Below are positions 18,801-29,318 of a stretch of DNA of 64,000 nucleotides, piece by piece. Numbering within the stretch: position 1 is the stretch's first letter; the number at the start of each line of letters is the position of its first letter. Both the position numbers and the translations under genes were made by a program. Source of the stretch: Malaya genurostris (Eukaryota; Arthropoda; Insecta; Diptera; Culicidae); the NCBI RefSeq assembly GCF_030247185.1, contig NC_080571.1, positions 64,456,172-64,520,171 of the forward strand, given 5' to 3'. The notes beneath the pieces are model-generated. The model searched no databases and was not told where the DNA came from. It saw nothing but the letters and a program-made list of their open reading frames with translations.

Positions 18801-19760
18801 ATTCATAGATCGTAGTTGATCGGTTGTATTATGAAGACAACCCCATTCCGCACCGTGTGAACTGAAGTCTCCTAAAACTGACGTCGGTGCGGAAAGGAGT
18901 GCTATGATAACACAAAGCCGTTGGTGCTCGATCGAGATCTTGGGAGGAATATATACATACTTAGAGGCCATGCAAAGATCTTTGTCGTTGATTTTAAATT
19001 GACATGCAACTACTTCAACGTCTGGAATCAAGTGGAGGACGATGAAAGGAATTCCCCAAAAAGTACTCCTCCGTAGGGGTTTTCTCGATCCAAGTGAATT
19101 ATATCGAAATCGTGAAAGCTAAGAGCTACCTGAGAAGTTTATTAATGTTTGGCCCAATGCAAATGCGTCACATTGCAGGTTTCTTAATAACATTTTGAAG
19201 CTATCTATTTTTAGGAATGATACTTCTACAGTTCCAAACAGTGTAAAACAGTGATCAAATCCATGACCTTGTTGGAAAAATTAGCCATCGAAAGATACGA
19301 TCGTTGAGAGGAGGAGCCATTTTGCAATCAACTGCATCAGAAACATTTTAATGTTTGGAATGAAAATCATCATAAGACTTTTTAAAGAGGGCCAGACAAG
19401 TAGCAGCCGGAAAATATGAAGTCCACAAAGTCAGAGAATTTTACAAGTCCCAGCACGTGGTGTGTTCTCTGGCTCCTTGGGGACATTCGGGTTTTTGAGT
19501 ATCTCCGGGTATGCTTTCTCGGATTTGAGGTCTCCGGAACTAAAAGCCATTGGCCCCGTCTTCATAGGTTTTTTTACCAATATTTTACTCTGCTATTACT
19601 ATTAGGGCCCTCATGAGATATATTTATGCTCTTGCTAGGGAGTTTAAGAGATGATATGTGTTTCTTTTTCGTGAAATTACGAGGGACAGTTGAATATGTG
19701 CCTCCTCGGGGATCATCAGAGTCGCACTCGTCCGTAGACAATTACTGCCATTTGAAATTA
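18780..19760 (-). pseudogene. Non-LTR retrotransposon remnant: ORF1 end and AP-like endonuclease
   Basis: Minus strand. Near 19560-19420 a polar ORF1-like tail reads GDLKSEKAYPEILKNPNVPK. Then from about 19225 down, broken ORF2 endonuclease text appears: LDRENPYGGVLFGEF (near 19105-19060), IPDVEVVACQF (near 19028), YVYIPPKIS (near 18955), and LGDFSSHGAEWG (near 18868), equivalent to the GDFNSHGTEWG motif of the apurinic-like endonuclease that nicks target DNA. Several frameshifts and stops. The reverse transcriptase is missing; a family-D fragment abuts the low-coordinate end. Confidence 0.75.
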
Positions 19761-20135
19761 TTTTTATAGCTGAAAGGAAGTACAAAAATAATTTTAGATA
19801 ATGTGGATTGAATTCTCAGGAATGGATGAGATCGAAGATAACGAGAGTGAATGTCTAAACTCAGTTTTCGTAACAAGTCAGCATAACCAGTTGAAGATTA
19901 TAACAAAATCTTCTACGTAAACGGCCTAATAGACATTTCAGCTAACGAATAAGAAGAAAAAATCCATAAATTTTTAACACTCCTGATAGCTGGAAAGTTT
20001 GTAGGAATCTTTCCAAAGGACAGTGGTCCGAAACGGGGGATTAGAGAAACGAATATATTTTCGCTATTAAATATTATTTTTTGTAGCTGGTGTCTTCAAA
20101 AAAGTTGTTTGTAATAAACTGGCGCATCTTTATAT
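19761..20135. other. Short unannotated stretch
   Basis: AT-rich. Nothing recognised. Confidence 0.4.
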
Positions 20136-20143
20136 GTAGAAAG

Positions 20144-21033
20144 GGATCAGGGTCATTTCGCCGAAAGCCATTTCGCCGAAAGCCGTTTCGCCGAAAGCCG
20201 TTTCGCCGAAAGCCATTTCGTCGAAAGGGTCATTTCGCCGAATGACATTTCGCCGAATGGGTCACTTCGCCGAATGTCATTTCGTCGAATGTCATTTCGC
20301 CGAATGTCATTTCGCCGAAAGTCATTTCTCCGAAAGGGTCATTTCGCCGATACTTGCAATTGTCTTGATATTAGAATTGGAATCGATTTAAAATAAGCAC
20401 AAATGAATGATAATACATTAACGCTTGTTTTGTTGACCTACAATTGTACTTCTTGAAAAAAGATTCATTGTTGTTCTCTTGAATAAAGATTGATTCATGA
20501 ACCTAAGAACAGAGTTCCCAAGGAAACTTTTTGACTATTAGCCACTAACCATCAACACAATTGCATAGGTGTACCAAGCAAATGAGGTATTTTCCTTTTA
20601 CTAAGTGAAAAATATCTAATGCGGCTTCACCAAATCGATTTGAGTCGTGTGCTGGCCGACCTCGCTACCGCGGACTTAACTAAAACAAAGAAACCTAGCT
20701 TTGAGTAGACCAAGCAAACGAGGCGGTTACAGGTTTGTATGCAAGAGGCCGCCGCTTCCGACGGCCACCTCAGCCGGCGTCGCCTCGGTGGTTTTATGCC
20801 ACCGAGCCATCTTGGCTTCGATTATGTGGCTGCGCCACATCGTAATAAGAAGGCACAATAACACAAAATAATAATAATATGATGTATTCGAAATTACCCT
20901 TTCGACGAAATGTCTCTTTCGGCGAAATGACCCTTTCGGCGAAATGACCCATTCGGCGAAACGACTTTCGGCGAAATGGCATTCGGCGAAACGACTTTCG
21001 GCGAAATGGCTTTGGGCGAGATGACCCACTCCC
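20144..21033. mobile_element. Foldback element with TTTCGCCGAAA tandem arms
   Basis: About 890 bp. The left arm (20144-20352) is a tandem series of ~18-21 bp units such as GTCATTTCGCCGAAAG; the right arm (about 20898-21033) is the same series in reverse (CTTTCGGCGAAATGACC). Tips are GGATCAGGGTCATTTCG and the inverse of GGGAGTGGGTCATCTCG. The flanking GTAGAAAG at 20136-20143 and 21034-21041 is an 8-bp TSD. The ~545 bp middle is unrelated, with a GC-rich local hairpin near 20785-20805 (CGGTGG...CCACCG). Noncoding. Confidence 0.82.
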
Positions 21034-21214
21034 GTAGAAAGTCATTAGGGTAGCCCATGTTTGGATTAAAATCTGGAATCTAGCTTTCTTAATTGAATTT
21101 AAAAATTATTGAGCATTACAGCAAAATTGATTTAGTCTTGTGCCACTTTGCTGCAGAAGCCACTTTTCTAGCTCTTCGTTTGATCTAGTTTTGTCAATTT
21201 TTTGGAGTAAAAGT

Positions 21215-21665
21215 AGGGTGGCTCTTATAAATTCATATTTGATGTGGGACGCATCTTTGTTTTCTATATAGGGGTGCAAATTCGAAACTCAAGGAAAAAT
21301 ACACGAGTTTGGATGAAATGATTTGTTATGTCGCTTTGCAAGAATCTCAGGGTAAATTTTAAGTGCTTAGGATTAATTTCTAATTTAAATAAGATGAAAT
21401 GGATTTATTATCGAGATCGCAGAATGGTAGTAATAGCAGAGAACTGAACGCTATAAAAATAACTGCTAAACTTGAATACAAGCTGGGCGAAAAGAAGCTT
21501 AAATATCGAAATCCGTTACGCGAGTATGCACGTAGGTATAATTGCATATATTTGGGCTATTAATTTAATTTCGTCGGATACAAGACAAACACGAATCAAG
21601 GCAAACAGAGTCCGGGTTCGCGTGTTCCATGTTGGTTCTTAATACACTGAGGTCTGTTGTTACGG
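21215..21665 (+). repeat. Family-F repeat (copy 1)
   Basis: Two blocks are shared with 43205-44600: GACGCATCTTTGTTTTCTAT with GGGGTGCAAATTCGAAACTC, and GATCGCAGAATGGTAGTAAT through TTTAATTTCGTCGGATACAA. Copy 1 lacks the ~1 kb that separates these blocks in copy 2. Function unknown. Confidence 0.65.
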
Positions 21666-21970
21666 TGGAGATACGCACTTAAGTTCAATTGAAAAGTCCT
21701 GCGGTCCCATAAAAAAAATCCTGAATTTAATCCGGATCCGACTTCCGCTTCCGAAATTATAGGGTAAAGTGCGCCAAAAATTTTATACCATCACTTATAA
21801 TCGACTTCAAAACTACTCCAATCGTTAGTCATTATCAGTAGACGGCCAAACAAACCGATTCCGGTTATTCTTGCAAGAATAAAAAAAAATATTTTAAGGA
21901 ATACCACAGTATTATATATGATACTATGATTGACATGAGAAAGGCATCATTACACCTAGGTGGATTAAAA
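21666..21970 (+). repeat. Family-D 3' half
   Basis: Contains GGATCCGACTTCCGCTTCCG, CAGTAGACGGCCAAACAAAC and the terminal AGAAAGGCATCATTACACCT with AGGTGGATTAA. The 5' half is missing. Confidence 0.8.
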
Positions 21971-22489
21971 CAGTTTTTTTTAATACAAACATTATTTCGT
22001 TATTATATATGAATGCTTTCTTCATTTCTTTTACATCCTACTCTACTTCAGGTTTTTTTTAGGATGGCCTCCTTCATAGTGGCCCAATAGTTTTTCTATT
22101 GGCTTTCCGTAAGTACAAATCGCTTGTCAAATTAAGAATTTCTTGATGAGCTTGGGCATCTTCTGTGTCCAGAGGTTCTCGGGAACATCAGAATTATCTT
22201 TGAATCTTTGAATCATAAATTGTTGATCATATTTCTGATGGCATGGAGAAAAGAATCATGATGTTACGTTTAGTGTAGTGTTTAGTATTTGGTCTGACAA
22301 ATATTGTTACACGGAACGTTATAATAGTTTTCTTGTATATGGACTAGGATAGAAAGAGTTTCCAACAATTATCACGTATTGAAAAAACTTAATCTCATTA
22401 ACTTACCCCTAGCTTCAATCAATCGAAAGTCCGGTCAATAACGTGATTGTTATCGTCAATTGTCTTGCTAATCCACTTTTAATCCTCTC
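21971..22489. other. Intergenic stretch without recognised gene
   Basis: AT-rich. No gene seen. Confidence 0.4.
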
Positions 22490-23850
22490 CTTCCATATTT
22501 TTCCTAAGTGAAACAACGAATTCCAACGAGCAACACTTCCCAATGGCACAAACTCCTACCAACTTCGTAGTGCTGCAGCTCAGCCGCCCTAAAAGCAGAA
22601 ACCTATTTTTAACTAGATCAAACAAATGGGGGTATACCGACTCGGAATACGGCATTATAAATTCAATTTCCTTTAATGGTACCTTACTTTACCAAATCTT
22701 ATGACGAATCTCCAAATCAGCGTGGTTGGGACTGACGCTGGCTGATAAGGCAATTAAAATTCATAGCACTTTTTACAGCTCACGCCTGAAAATGTGTACT
22801 GCCAGTAGGATCCGTTTGTCCACCGATTCGGTTGGTCTTCGCGAGGGTGCCTGCTCAAACAAGCAACCACTCGAAACGCCAAACTTCGCCATGTTTAGTT
22901 GAGTAATAAATTTTTAAACTCTCACTTCTATCAAAAGTTCGTTCCAGGAAGGAATCTCATTGCCCGTGGTTATTGGCAAGAGTTGGCTACCGACCGATAG
23001 GCCAGTGATAAGAACATCGTGGCCGGCTAAGTGGTGACGAGTGTGTCTCGGTGTTCAAACTTTACAGTTCTTAGTGGCACTGGAAAGTTTTGTCGTAAAA
23101 TCGTCGATGAGGCACATCGCTCGAATGCGCGCCATGAAATTGTCGCGTATTGTTCATTATGCAAATTTATGCACCCTCCAGCAAGCTGCTCCTTTCAGCC
23201 AGTGTACCAACGTTCATATTTCCTATTTTTATTAATTCAATCTCCAGGGTGCTTTCCTGGATGTTGCGAAGGCCGTTTTGCGGTGCCTCTTTACGAGTCT
23301 TTCGATAGGCTCCGTGTTCTCGTCACCTTTTCCGGAACAGCCGAGACACCAAAAGACATCCGCGCGCAAGAGCTGACGAAGTAAATAAGCTCACAATTTG
23401 CACAATAATGGGATATCCCGACGCTGGACCGGCAGTCGAGGGTGACGGAAAACCGGGGCGGGAGACCGGAACCGGAAGAACCTGTCGTTCGCGTCAACAA
23501 ACCATAGCTTCACTCATCCCGGTGCTAAGGCAAGGGTTCGAACTCAGAGATCAGAAGAGGTTTGAGGCTGATAATCTTCTCCCAGCCACTTCAACCCGAC
23601 GGCCGACCGGTCGGGTCGGCCGGTCGGCTTGGGAAAACGGATGAAATTTAAATGAGGTGCAGTTTTATAAAGTGTCATCAACCATAAACGACATAGTTTC
23701 TGCCTGCAGCAAGTGTATGAAAGGGCCCGGATGACACTTGTAGATGAATCTTTAGCTGATCTACGATCGGAGGCCATGGGTTGTAGTTGCACAAGGTTAG
23801 CTGCTGAATTAACACCGTGCTAAAGTAAGATATTATCCACTTCCATATTG
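22490..23850. other. GC-richer single-copy noncoding island
   Basis: Base composition is clearly higher in GC than the neighbouring repeats, and no phrase here recurs elsewhere in the window. The longest open frame (23031-23384, 117 codons) has no recognisable domain and starts at a non-ATG codon, so it is not annotated as a gene. Candidate regulatory or lowly expressed noncoding DNA; this is inference. Confidence 0.35.
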
Positions 23851-24337
23851 CTTTTTGCTGTCCGCCAGAAAAAAAAATTAGATACCAACGGAGAAAAAAA
23901 ACATTATGAAGGATCTGGGAGATTTATTTTCTGATACTGCCTGAATGTGAAATCAAGCGAATTATGTTGCGTATTTGACAATGCCGTCCAAAACTCGGTC
24001 TTTCAGTCATGATTTCGGTTATCTTTTTTCTATGTTTATTCAGCTGGAAAAAGGTCATTGGATCTAAAGATAAAAACTACAGCTCACTGTTGATCATGAG
24101 ATTACTGATTCCATACTTAAAAACCTTTTCTAATCCTAATGATGTAGTGATACTTTTGTCATATTACCTAAATTTTCCAAAAAAATACCACTAGAAGTTT
24201 CTGTCAAGATTTTTTTTTCAACTTTGAATAAAATTAGAGACTTTTTCTAACAAGTAAGTACAAATTGAATTAAAGATAATATCACGGATGATAAGTGGTT
24301 TTTATACTCAGATCACAGTATACTGTGTGTTTGGCTG

Positions 24338-25262
24338 TCAGCTTTCGTTTGTTTACTTGTTTGTGCGGTTGAAATTCAGCGTTTTCAAAATGTCGTGTAT
24401 TGATAAGGAAGTGAAAATTAAGGTTCTTGACATATGGTTAAGTAAGAAGGGTATCACTATGCGAAAATTGGTGAAACGGTTTGGAATTTGTCATGCCAGT
24501 GTTTAAACCATCATTAATAAGTTTGAGAAACACTATTCTAATCTGTATCTCTAATCATGAAGAACAAATCAATGTCAATACGTGATTTGGCCAAAAAAAG
24601 CAGGAACGAGTGTCGGAATGATCCAGCGTACCAAGAGGCGAAATCACCTGAAGACCTACAAGAAGAAGAAAATCCCGAAACAAAGTGTAGAACAGAAGAA
24701 GCGAACAGCAACAAGGACCCGGAAATTGTATTCGCGTTTTTTGCAGTGTCCGGATGCATGCGTTTTGATAGACGATGAGACTTATGTAATGGAGGAATCA
24801 AAAACCCTTCCAGGTCCACAATACTTTACTGTCGTCGTTGGGGAGGATGTGAGCGATGCGGGCAGGTCGATTCAAGTGGAGAAATTCCGTTGAAAGGTAC
24901 TGATATGGCAAGCAATATGTTCCTGTGGTTTGAAGTCAACCATTTTTTACCTTACCGGAACTATAAATGCAGAAATCTATCAATCTGAGTGTCTCCTGAA
25001 GAGATTGCTGCCTCTATATAAGAAGCATAGTACACCTCCGCTGTTTTGGCGGGATTTAGCGTCGGCTCACTATGTCAAAACAACTATCAATTGGCTTGTG
25101 GAAAAGGGTATAAATTTCGTTGAGGAAAGCATCAATCCACCAAACTGCCCTCAGCTTCGACCCATCGAACGTAACTGGGCAATAGAGAAGAGAGTCTTCA
25201 AGAAGACTGGTAAGACAGCTGTGAACAGAAGTTCAAAAAAAATTTTGGGTCAATTTGGGTTC
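24338..25262 (+). pseudogene. DD37E mariner-like transposase remnant (copy B)
   Basis: Same subfamily as 1-988. The start region reads MSCIDKEVKIKVLDIWLSKK from ATG 24390, with the helix-turn-helix RKLVKRFGICHASV ended by a stop at about 24504 and a short deletion after it. The first catalytic Asp is in IDDETYV near 24770, followed by a stop near 24890. The second Asp is in FWRDLASAHYV near 25050, and the Glu in NPPNCPQLRPIERNW near 25170, with 37 residues between them (DD37E). Homology with copy A ends near 25262, so the C-terminus and right inverted repeat are lost. Confidence 0.88.
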
Positions 25263-25519
25263 TCGATACACTCATTAATGAGGGTAGATATTAACTTTTC
25301 TTGCAATTGTTTTAGCGTAATTCTTTTCTAATATTTTATAAAATATCTTCTGATAAGATGAAAATATGGTGGCCTTGGTCATAATTTAAGATAGTAAAGA
25401 GAAATGATTACCGGTAACATTCCAATAAACGCTATCTATAAACAAAAAGTAGATGGCATTTTTAGATTCAATTTAATGACTTTTTTATTTCGTTGCGTTT
25501 TAATTTCTTATCATTTTCA

Positions 25520-26525
25520 TATAGAGATTTTCAATAAAGAATGTTGATCCCCCGATACAGATTTGCAGATTTCTCTATTAAAAAATATAGATTTAAATGT
25601 GGCAACCCTGCGCGCTATACAAAGTTGAGTGGCGGTGGTGTTTTCTTCTTCCGTATCAGCACGTAGCGGTTTGGCATCGTCACGCTTTGAAAGTTTCAGG
25701 ATGAAATTGCACAGTACCTTTTAAGACAATATGAGCTTTAATTGGAATCATGACTTGTGAAAATCGGTTTAACCGTTTCTTTTCTTCACTATTATCGGTG
25801 CTTTCGGAAACTCGGGACTAGTAGTTTCAAAGTAGGTTTATATATTCACTAACTAGTAACATCTGCCAACTAGATAAATTTACCAATAAGTTTATAAAAA
25901 TTTGTACCTTGTTCCTCAACACAAAAACTTTCTTTGGGTGTAAACTACACTAACCTTTTCAATTTGTTAACAAGTTATTATAGATCTAAATGTGGTATGA
26001 AAGGTCTTATGATCCCATATTGAAATCCTGAATTTCATCCGCATCCGACTTCCGGTTGCGGAATTACAGAGTGAAGACTGTTCAAATATTTATTTTGTCA
26101 CTAAAAGCGACGAGTAAAACACGTAAAATAATTTCTAAGCTTGCCTCAAAACTATTGCAATCGATAGTCATTGTCAGTAGACGGCCAAAGAAAAAAATCT
26201 CGATTTTCCTGGTTTTCCGGTTTTCGATTAACGACCTTATATTGTAGCCAAAGACTCAAAAATGGATTCCAGTACCTTTCCTCGAACCGACTTCGATTCC
26301 GGTTTCCGAAGTACCAGCAATAGTAGAACTCACTTCGTTTTCTCGAAGATGGTCTTACCGATCTGAGAACTGTTTCACTCTGTAGGTTGTACTAGTTTAT
26401 AGACAAAACATTTTGTTTTTCAAGAATCAAAGAAAATTATTTCGCGAAAATTCACACATTTATATATGAGAATATGAGAGTTACGAGAAAGGCATCAATA
26501 CACCACTAGGTGAATTGAAACACGA
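25520..26525. repeat. Mixed family-D fragments
   Basis: 25590-25960 is reverse orientation (GGTGTTTTCTTCTTCCGTAT, GGTTTAACCGTTTC). 26000-26525 is forward and runs to a D terminus (TTGTCAGTAGACGGCCAAAG, GAGAAAGGCATCAATACACC, ACTAGGTGAATTGAAA). The pieces point toward each other, suggesting two insertions. Confidence 0.7.
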
Positions 26526-26614
26526 AACAAATAAAATGAACCTGCGTTTCTGTTACTTTTTCATATGTAAGTCAAGCTAAACAACATGAATCAGCAGCAT
26601 AAAACATGTAGTAG

Positions 26615-26682
26615 AATTATTATTATCATTATTATTATTATTATTATTATTATTAATATTATTATTATTATTATTATTATTA

Positions 26683-26771
<89 letters not shown>

Positions 26772-26789
26772 ATTATTATTATTATTATT
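26615..26789. repeat. (ATT)n microsatellite
   Basis: About 175 bp of ATT repeats with a few single-base interruptions. Poly-Ile open frames here are artefacts. Confidence 0.97.
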
Positions 26790-26989
26790 GACATCACTAC
26801 ATCACCGGCACGGTATTACTGCACTACCGGCTGTGAAAATTTCATATTTTTTTCCAATAAACTTCAATTCATTGACATTCTTTCATTATTACCTCGGCTT
26901 TATATTCTTTTATTCTTTCGGTCGCACTTGTAAAATAGCAAAAAAATTTATCAACCGCAGCACCGTCTTTTACCAATATCACACACTAG

Positions 26990-27527
26990 TAGCAGACATC
27001 CGTTACCGTTTCGTTTTCTATACAGCGTGTACGAAATAGAACAAAGCACGAATCGTTTGCTTTGTGTTTTCTTCTTCCACGTTACATGGTATTGTATTGT
27101 CATTCTATATGCCAGTTTGAAAGCTTCGACACTCATCGCCCTGTGACTGCGGAACCGGAAGGTGGATCCGGATGAAATTACACAGTAGCTTTAAAGATAA
27201 TATGAGCTTTAATTCAAATCAAGATTGGTGAAAATCGGTTCAAGCATCGCAGAAAAAATTAAAGTGAATTTAAGTCGGATCGGGATGAAATTCAATTGCA
27301 GGCTATGGGACCATGACACCTTTAATTTTAATCTTAGTTTGTGAAAATCGGTTAAGCCACTTCTGAGAAAAGTGAGTGCATATTTTTGTTACATACACGG
27401 ACACATACACACACAGACATTTGTTCTGTTCGTCGAGCTGAGTCGAATGGTATAAGACCCTCCGGGCTTCGGTTGAAAAGTCGGTTTTCACAGTGATTGC
27501 ATAGCCTTTCTTTGTGGGAAAGGCAAA
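26990..27527 (-). repeat. Family-D copy, reverse orientation
   Basis: Contains GGAACCGGAAGGTGGATCCG and CTTTAATTTTAATCTTAGTT, a short AC-rich tract near 27395-27415, CGTCGAGCTGAGTCGAATGG, and the D tip TCGGTTTTCACAGTGATTGC followed by CCTTTCTTTGTGGGAAAGG. Only the tip end is complete. Confidence 0.75.
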
Positions 27528-27950
27528 ACACGCAAGCATTTTTTACCTTTGGATTTGCTGATTCTCTGCCATTCCCTGGAATTCTACACTCTGAAAAGAA
27601 GTTAGACAAAATTAGAGTGTTTTCGGTCAAGTATGAAAAAACTTGCGCAAGCTTGTTTCGCGAACGATTTGCTGATTTTTGTCCAGACTGGCCCAAAATA
27701 ATGCTGAAAGCTGCAAAACTAAGCAATCTGTTGATAAAAGGCGGGTGAGTAATGTCAGAGACATAACTGGATGTCGTGAATATGAAAACAACTGACATGG
27801 CCCTAACACTTCCGAATATCAATTAGTTGATCAATTGTATGAATTATGCAAGCATTCCCCTTTTTCACTACTAGAATTTGAAACAATGCATCTAAACTCA
27901 AGTACAGATTAGTTACATTAAACATTCTGATACACAAATATTATGAAATA
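27528..27950. other. Unique-looking stretch with a short dispersed motif
   Basis: 27744-27787 carries, in reverse, the same motif as the maltase intron-3 acceptor region (GGGTGAGTAATGTCAGAGAC). The rest is unrecognised; no gene. Confidence 0.5.
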
Positions 27951-27960
27951 ACCAGTTTAG

Positions 27961-28122
27961 TTTTTTTTTTTTTTTTGTTTCGATTATAGAGACTTTAACA
28001 TCTTAGGTCATTCGCCTCTTCGGACCAGAAAAACTTTCTGACCCTATGTGCGGGGTTGGGAATCGAACCCAGGCGGGCTGCGTTAAAGGCATCGACTATC
28101 CCATCACGCTATACCCGTCCCC
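27961..28122 (-). repeat. tRNA-derived SINE (SINE1) with TSD, minus strand
   Basis: Read from 28122 downward: a tRNA-like head with A-box text TAGCGTGATGGG and B-box GGGTTCGATTCCC, then a body (GTCAGAAAGTTTTTCTGG) and a 16-17 base A tail (T-run 27961-27976). It is flanked by ACCAGTTTAG at 27951-27960 and 28123-28132, the target duplication expected of LINE-mediated retroposition. A second copy lies at 49010-49190. It is not a tRNA gene: the cloverleaf is imperfect and the body and poly(A) tail follow directly. Confidence 0.88.
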
Positions 28123-28132
28123 ACCAGTTTAG

Positions 28133-28825
28133 TTCTTTATAATGAAAATAGCAGCATACAGAATTTTAATGTCGATTATTTCATTTCGGATTTGCATAAT
28201 TTATTGAAAGAAACTATCAATATGCTGTAGGGATTCGTTTCTAGCGTTCAGAAGGGTCAAATCTCTACGACATTAAACTCTGGAACATTTTTCGCAAAAA
28301 CAAAGAAGACTTCACTTGATCTCGATTACTGTGAATTTCACACAGCGAAAAGTGCACAAATCTAACCAAACTGTTCTAGATTTGCACTAAACTGAGGATA
28401 TTTACCTTCGATTTGCGAACAACAAATCCTAATAGTTCTTTAGAAAACTTTTAAAGCCATTAGATCGGCTGATTTTGTGTGATGCCACCGTTGTTTTTTC
28501 ACCAATGCAAATGACTGGCAGTTGTGACGTAATCTGTGACGTAACTAGTTTTGCAAACGACACAAAATACATCTGCTTGCAGTAGCGAAACTATGAAATC
28601 CAAACTTATCCAATTTTTGTTAGGAGGTTTCTTTTTACGTGATTTCGTCTGTAGCTTTTTCACTAATGGGCGGTCCTAACGGCTATAAAAATAGAAGCAT
28701 ATAGAATTTTAATTTCGAATTTAATATCAGGATGCTGTACGGGATTCATTCCTGCTTTTCAGAAGGACCAAATTGTGGAACTCACTACGATATTAAACAC
28801 TGTTCGGAACATTTTTCTCGAATGA
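28133..28825. other. Duplicated noncoding segment
   Basis: 28140-28300 and 28685-28815 are diverged direct repeats (ATACAGAATTTTAAT / ATATAGAATTTTAAT, ATGCTGTAGGGATTCGTTTC / ATGCTGTACGGGATTCATTC, TCTGGAACATTTTTC / TCGGAACATTTTTCTC). No coding content. Confidence 0.55.
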
Positions 28826-29318
28826 TTTGTTGTACAGCAGCAGATATTTTGTTCTCTTCCTTAGAACGCGTTCTGATTGGCTGGTGTTGACATGGGTTAA
28901 ATGAGACAGGTTTTTTAATAACGTACTATTGAAATACTTCAATGCTTTTGCTATACACGTTTAAGTTGAAAAATTTCGATTCTATTGGTAGTTAGATTAT
29001 ATAAATCCTTTCCCAGATCACTGAGCTATGAGCTTTAAAAATACGAGAAAGGTTAGCGCGCCTTATGAATTATCCTCTTTGATACTCGTTTATACCAAAC
29101 ATTTCAGAAAAGTTTAATTTTGAATTATTTGAGATTATATCACACAACTGAAAATTTTATCATAAAATTGTGATCATATTTCCGATGGCATCTTGCAAAA
29201 ATTATTTGGATTCGTTAGATACAACAAGAGATACTCACGATCAAAAACTTATCACTCTCTCAGAGGGTAAATTTTGAAAAGGCACCCCATTAGTAAAGTA
29301 AGTCGTATTCACGACAAT
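28826..29318 (-). repeat. Family-E repeat (copy 1)
   Basis: Reverse complement matches 35146-35582 over its length: AGCAGATATTTTGTTCTCTT, TTCTATTGGTAGTTAGATTA, GATCACTGAGCTATGAGCTT and TAGTAAAGTAAGTCGTATTC. Nature unknown; no coding capacity and no obvious inverted repeats. Confidence 0.75.

Noticed and set aside
20144..21033. CRISPR-like array of regularly spaced TTTCGCCGAAA repeats
   Set aside because: Spacers are only a few bases and also repeated, units invert between the two arms, and the context is eukaryotic.
23031..23384. 117-codon open frame
   Set aside because: Non-ATG start, no recognised domain, overlapping frames of similar length on both strands.
26586..26933. Poly-isoleucine open frame of 115 codons
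   Set aside because: Produced by the (ATT)n microsatellite.
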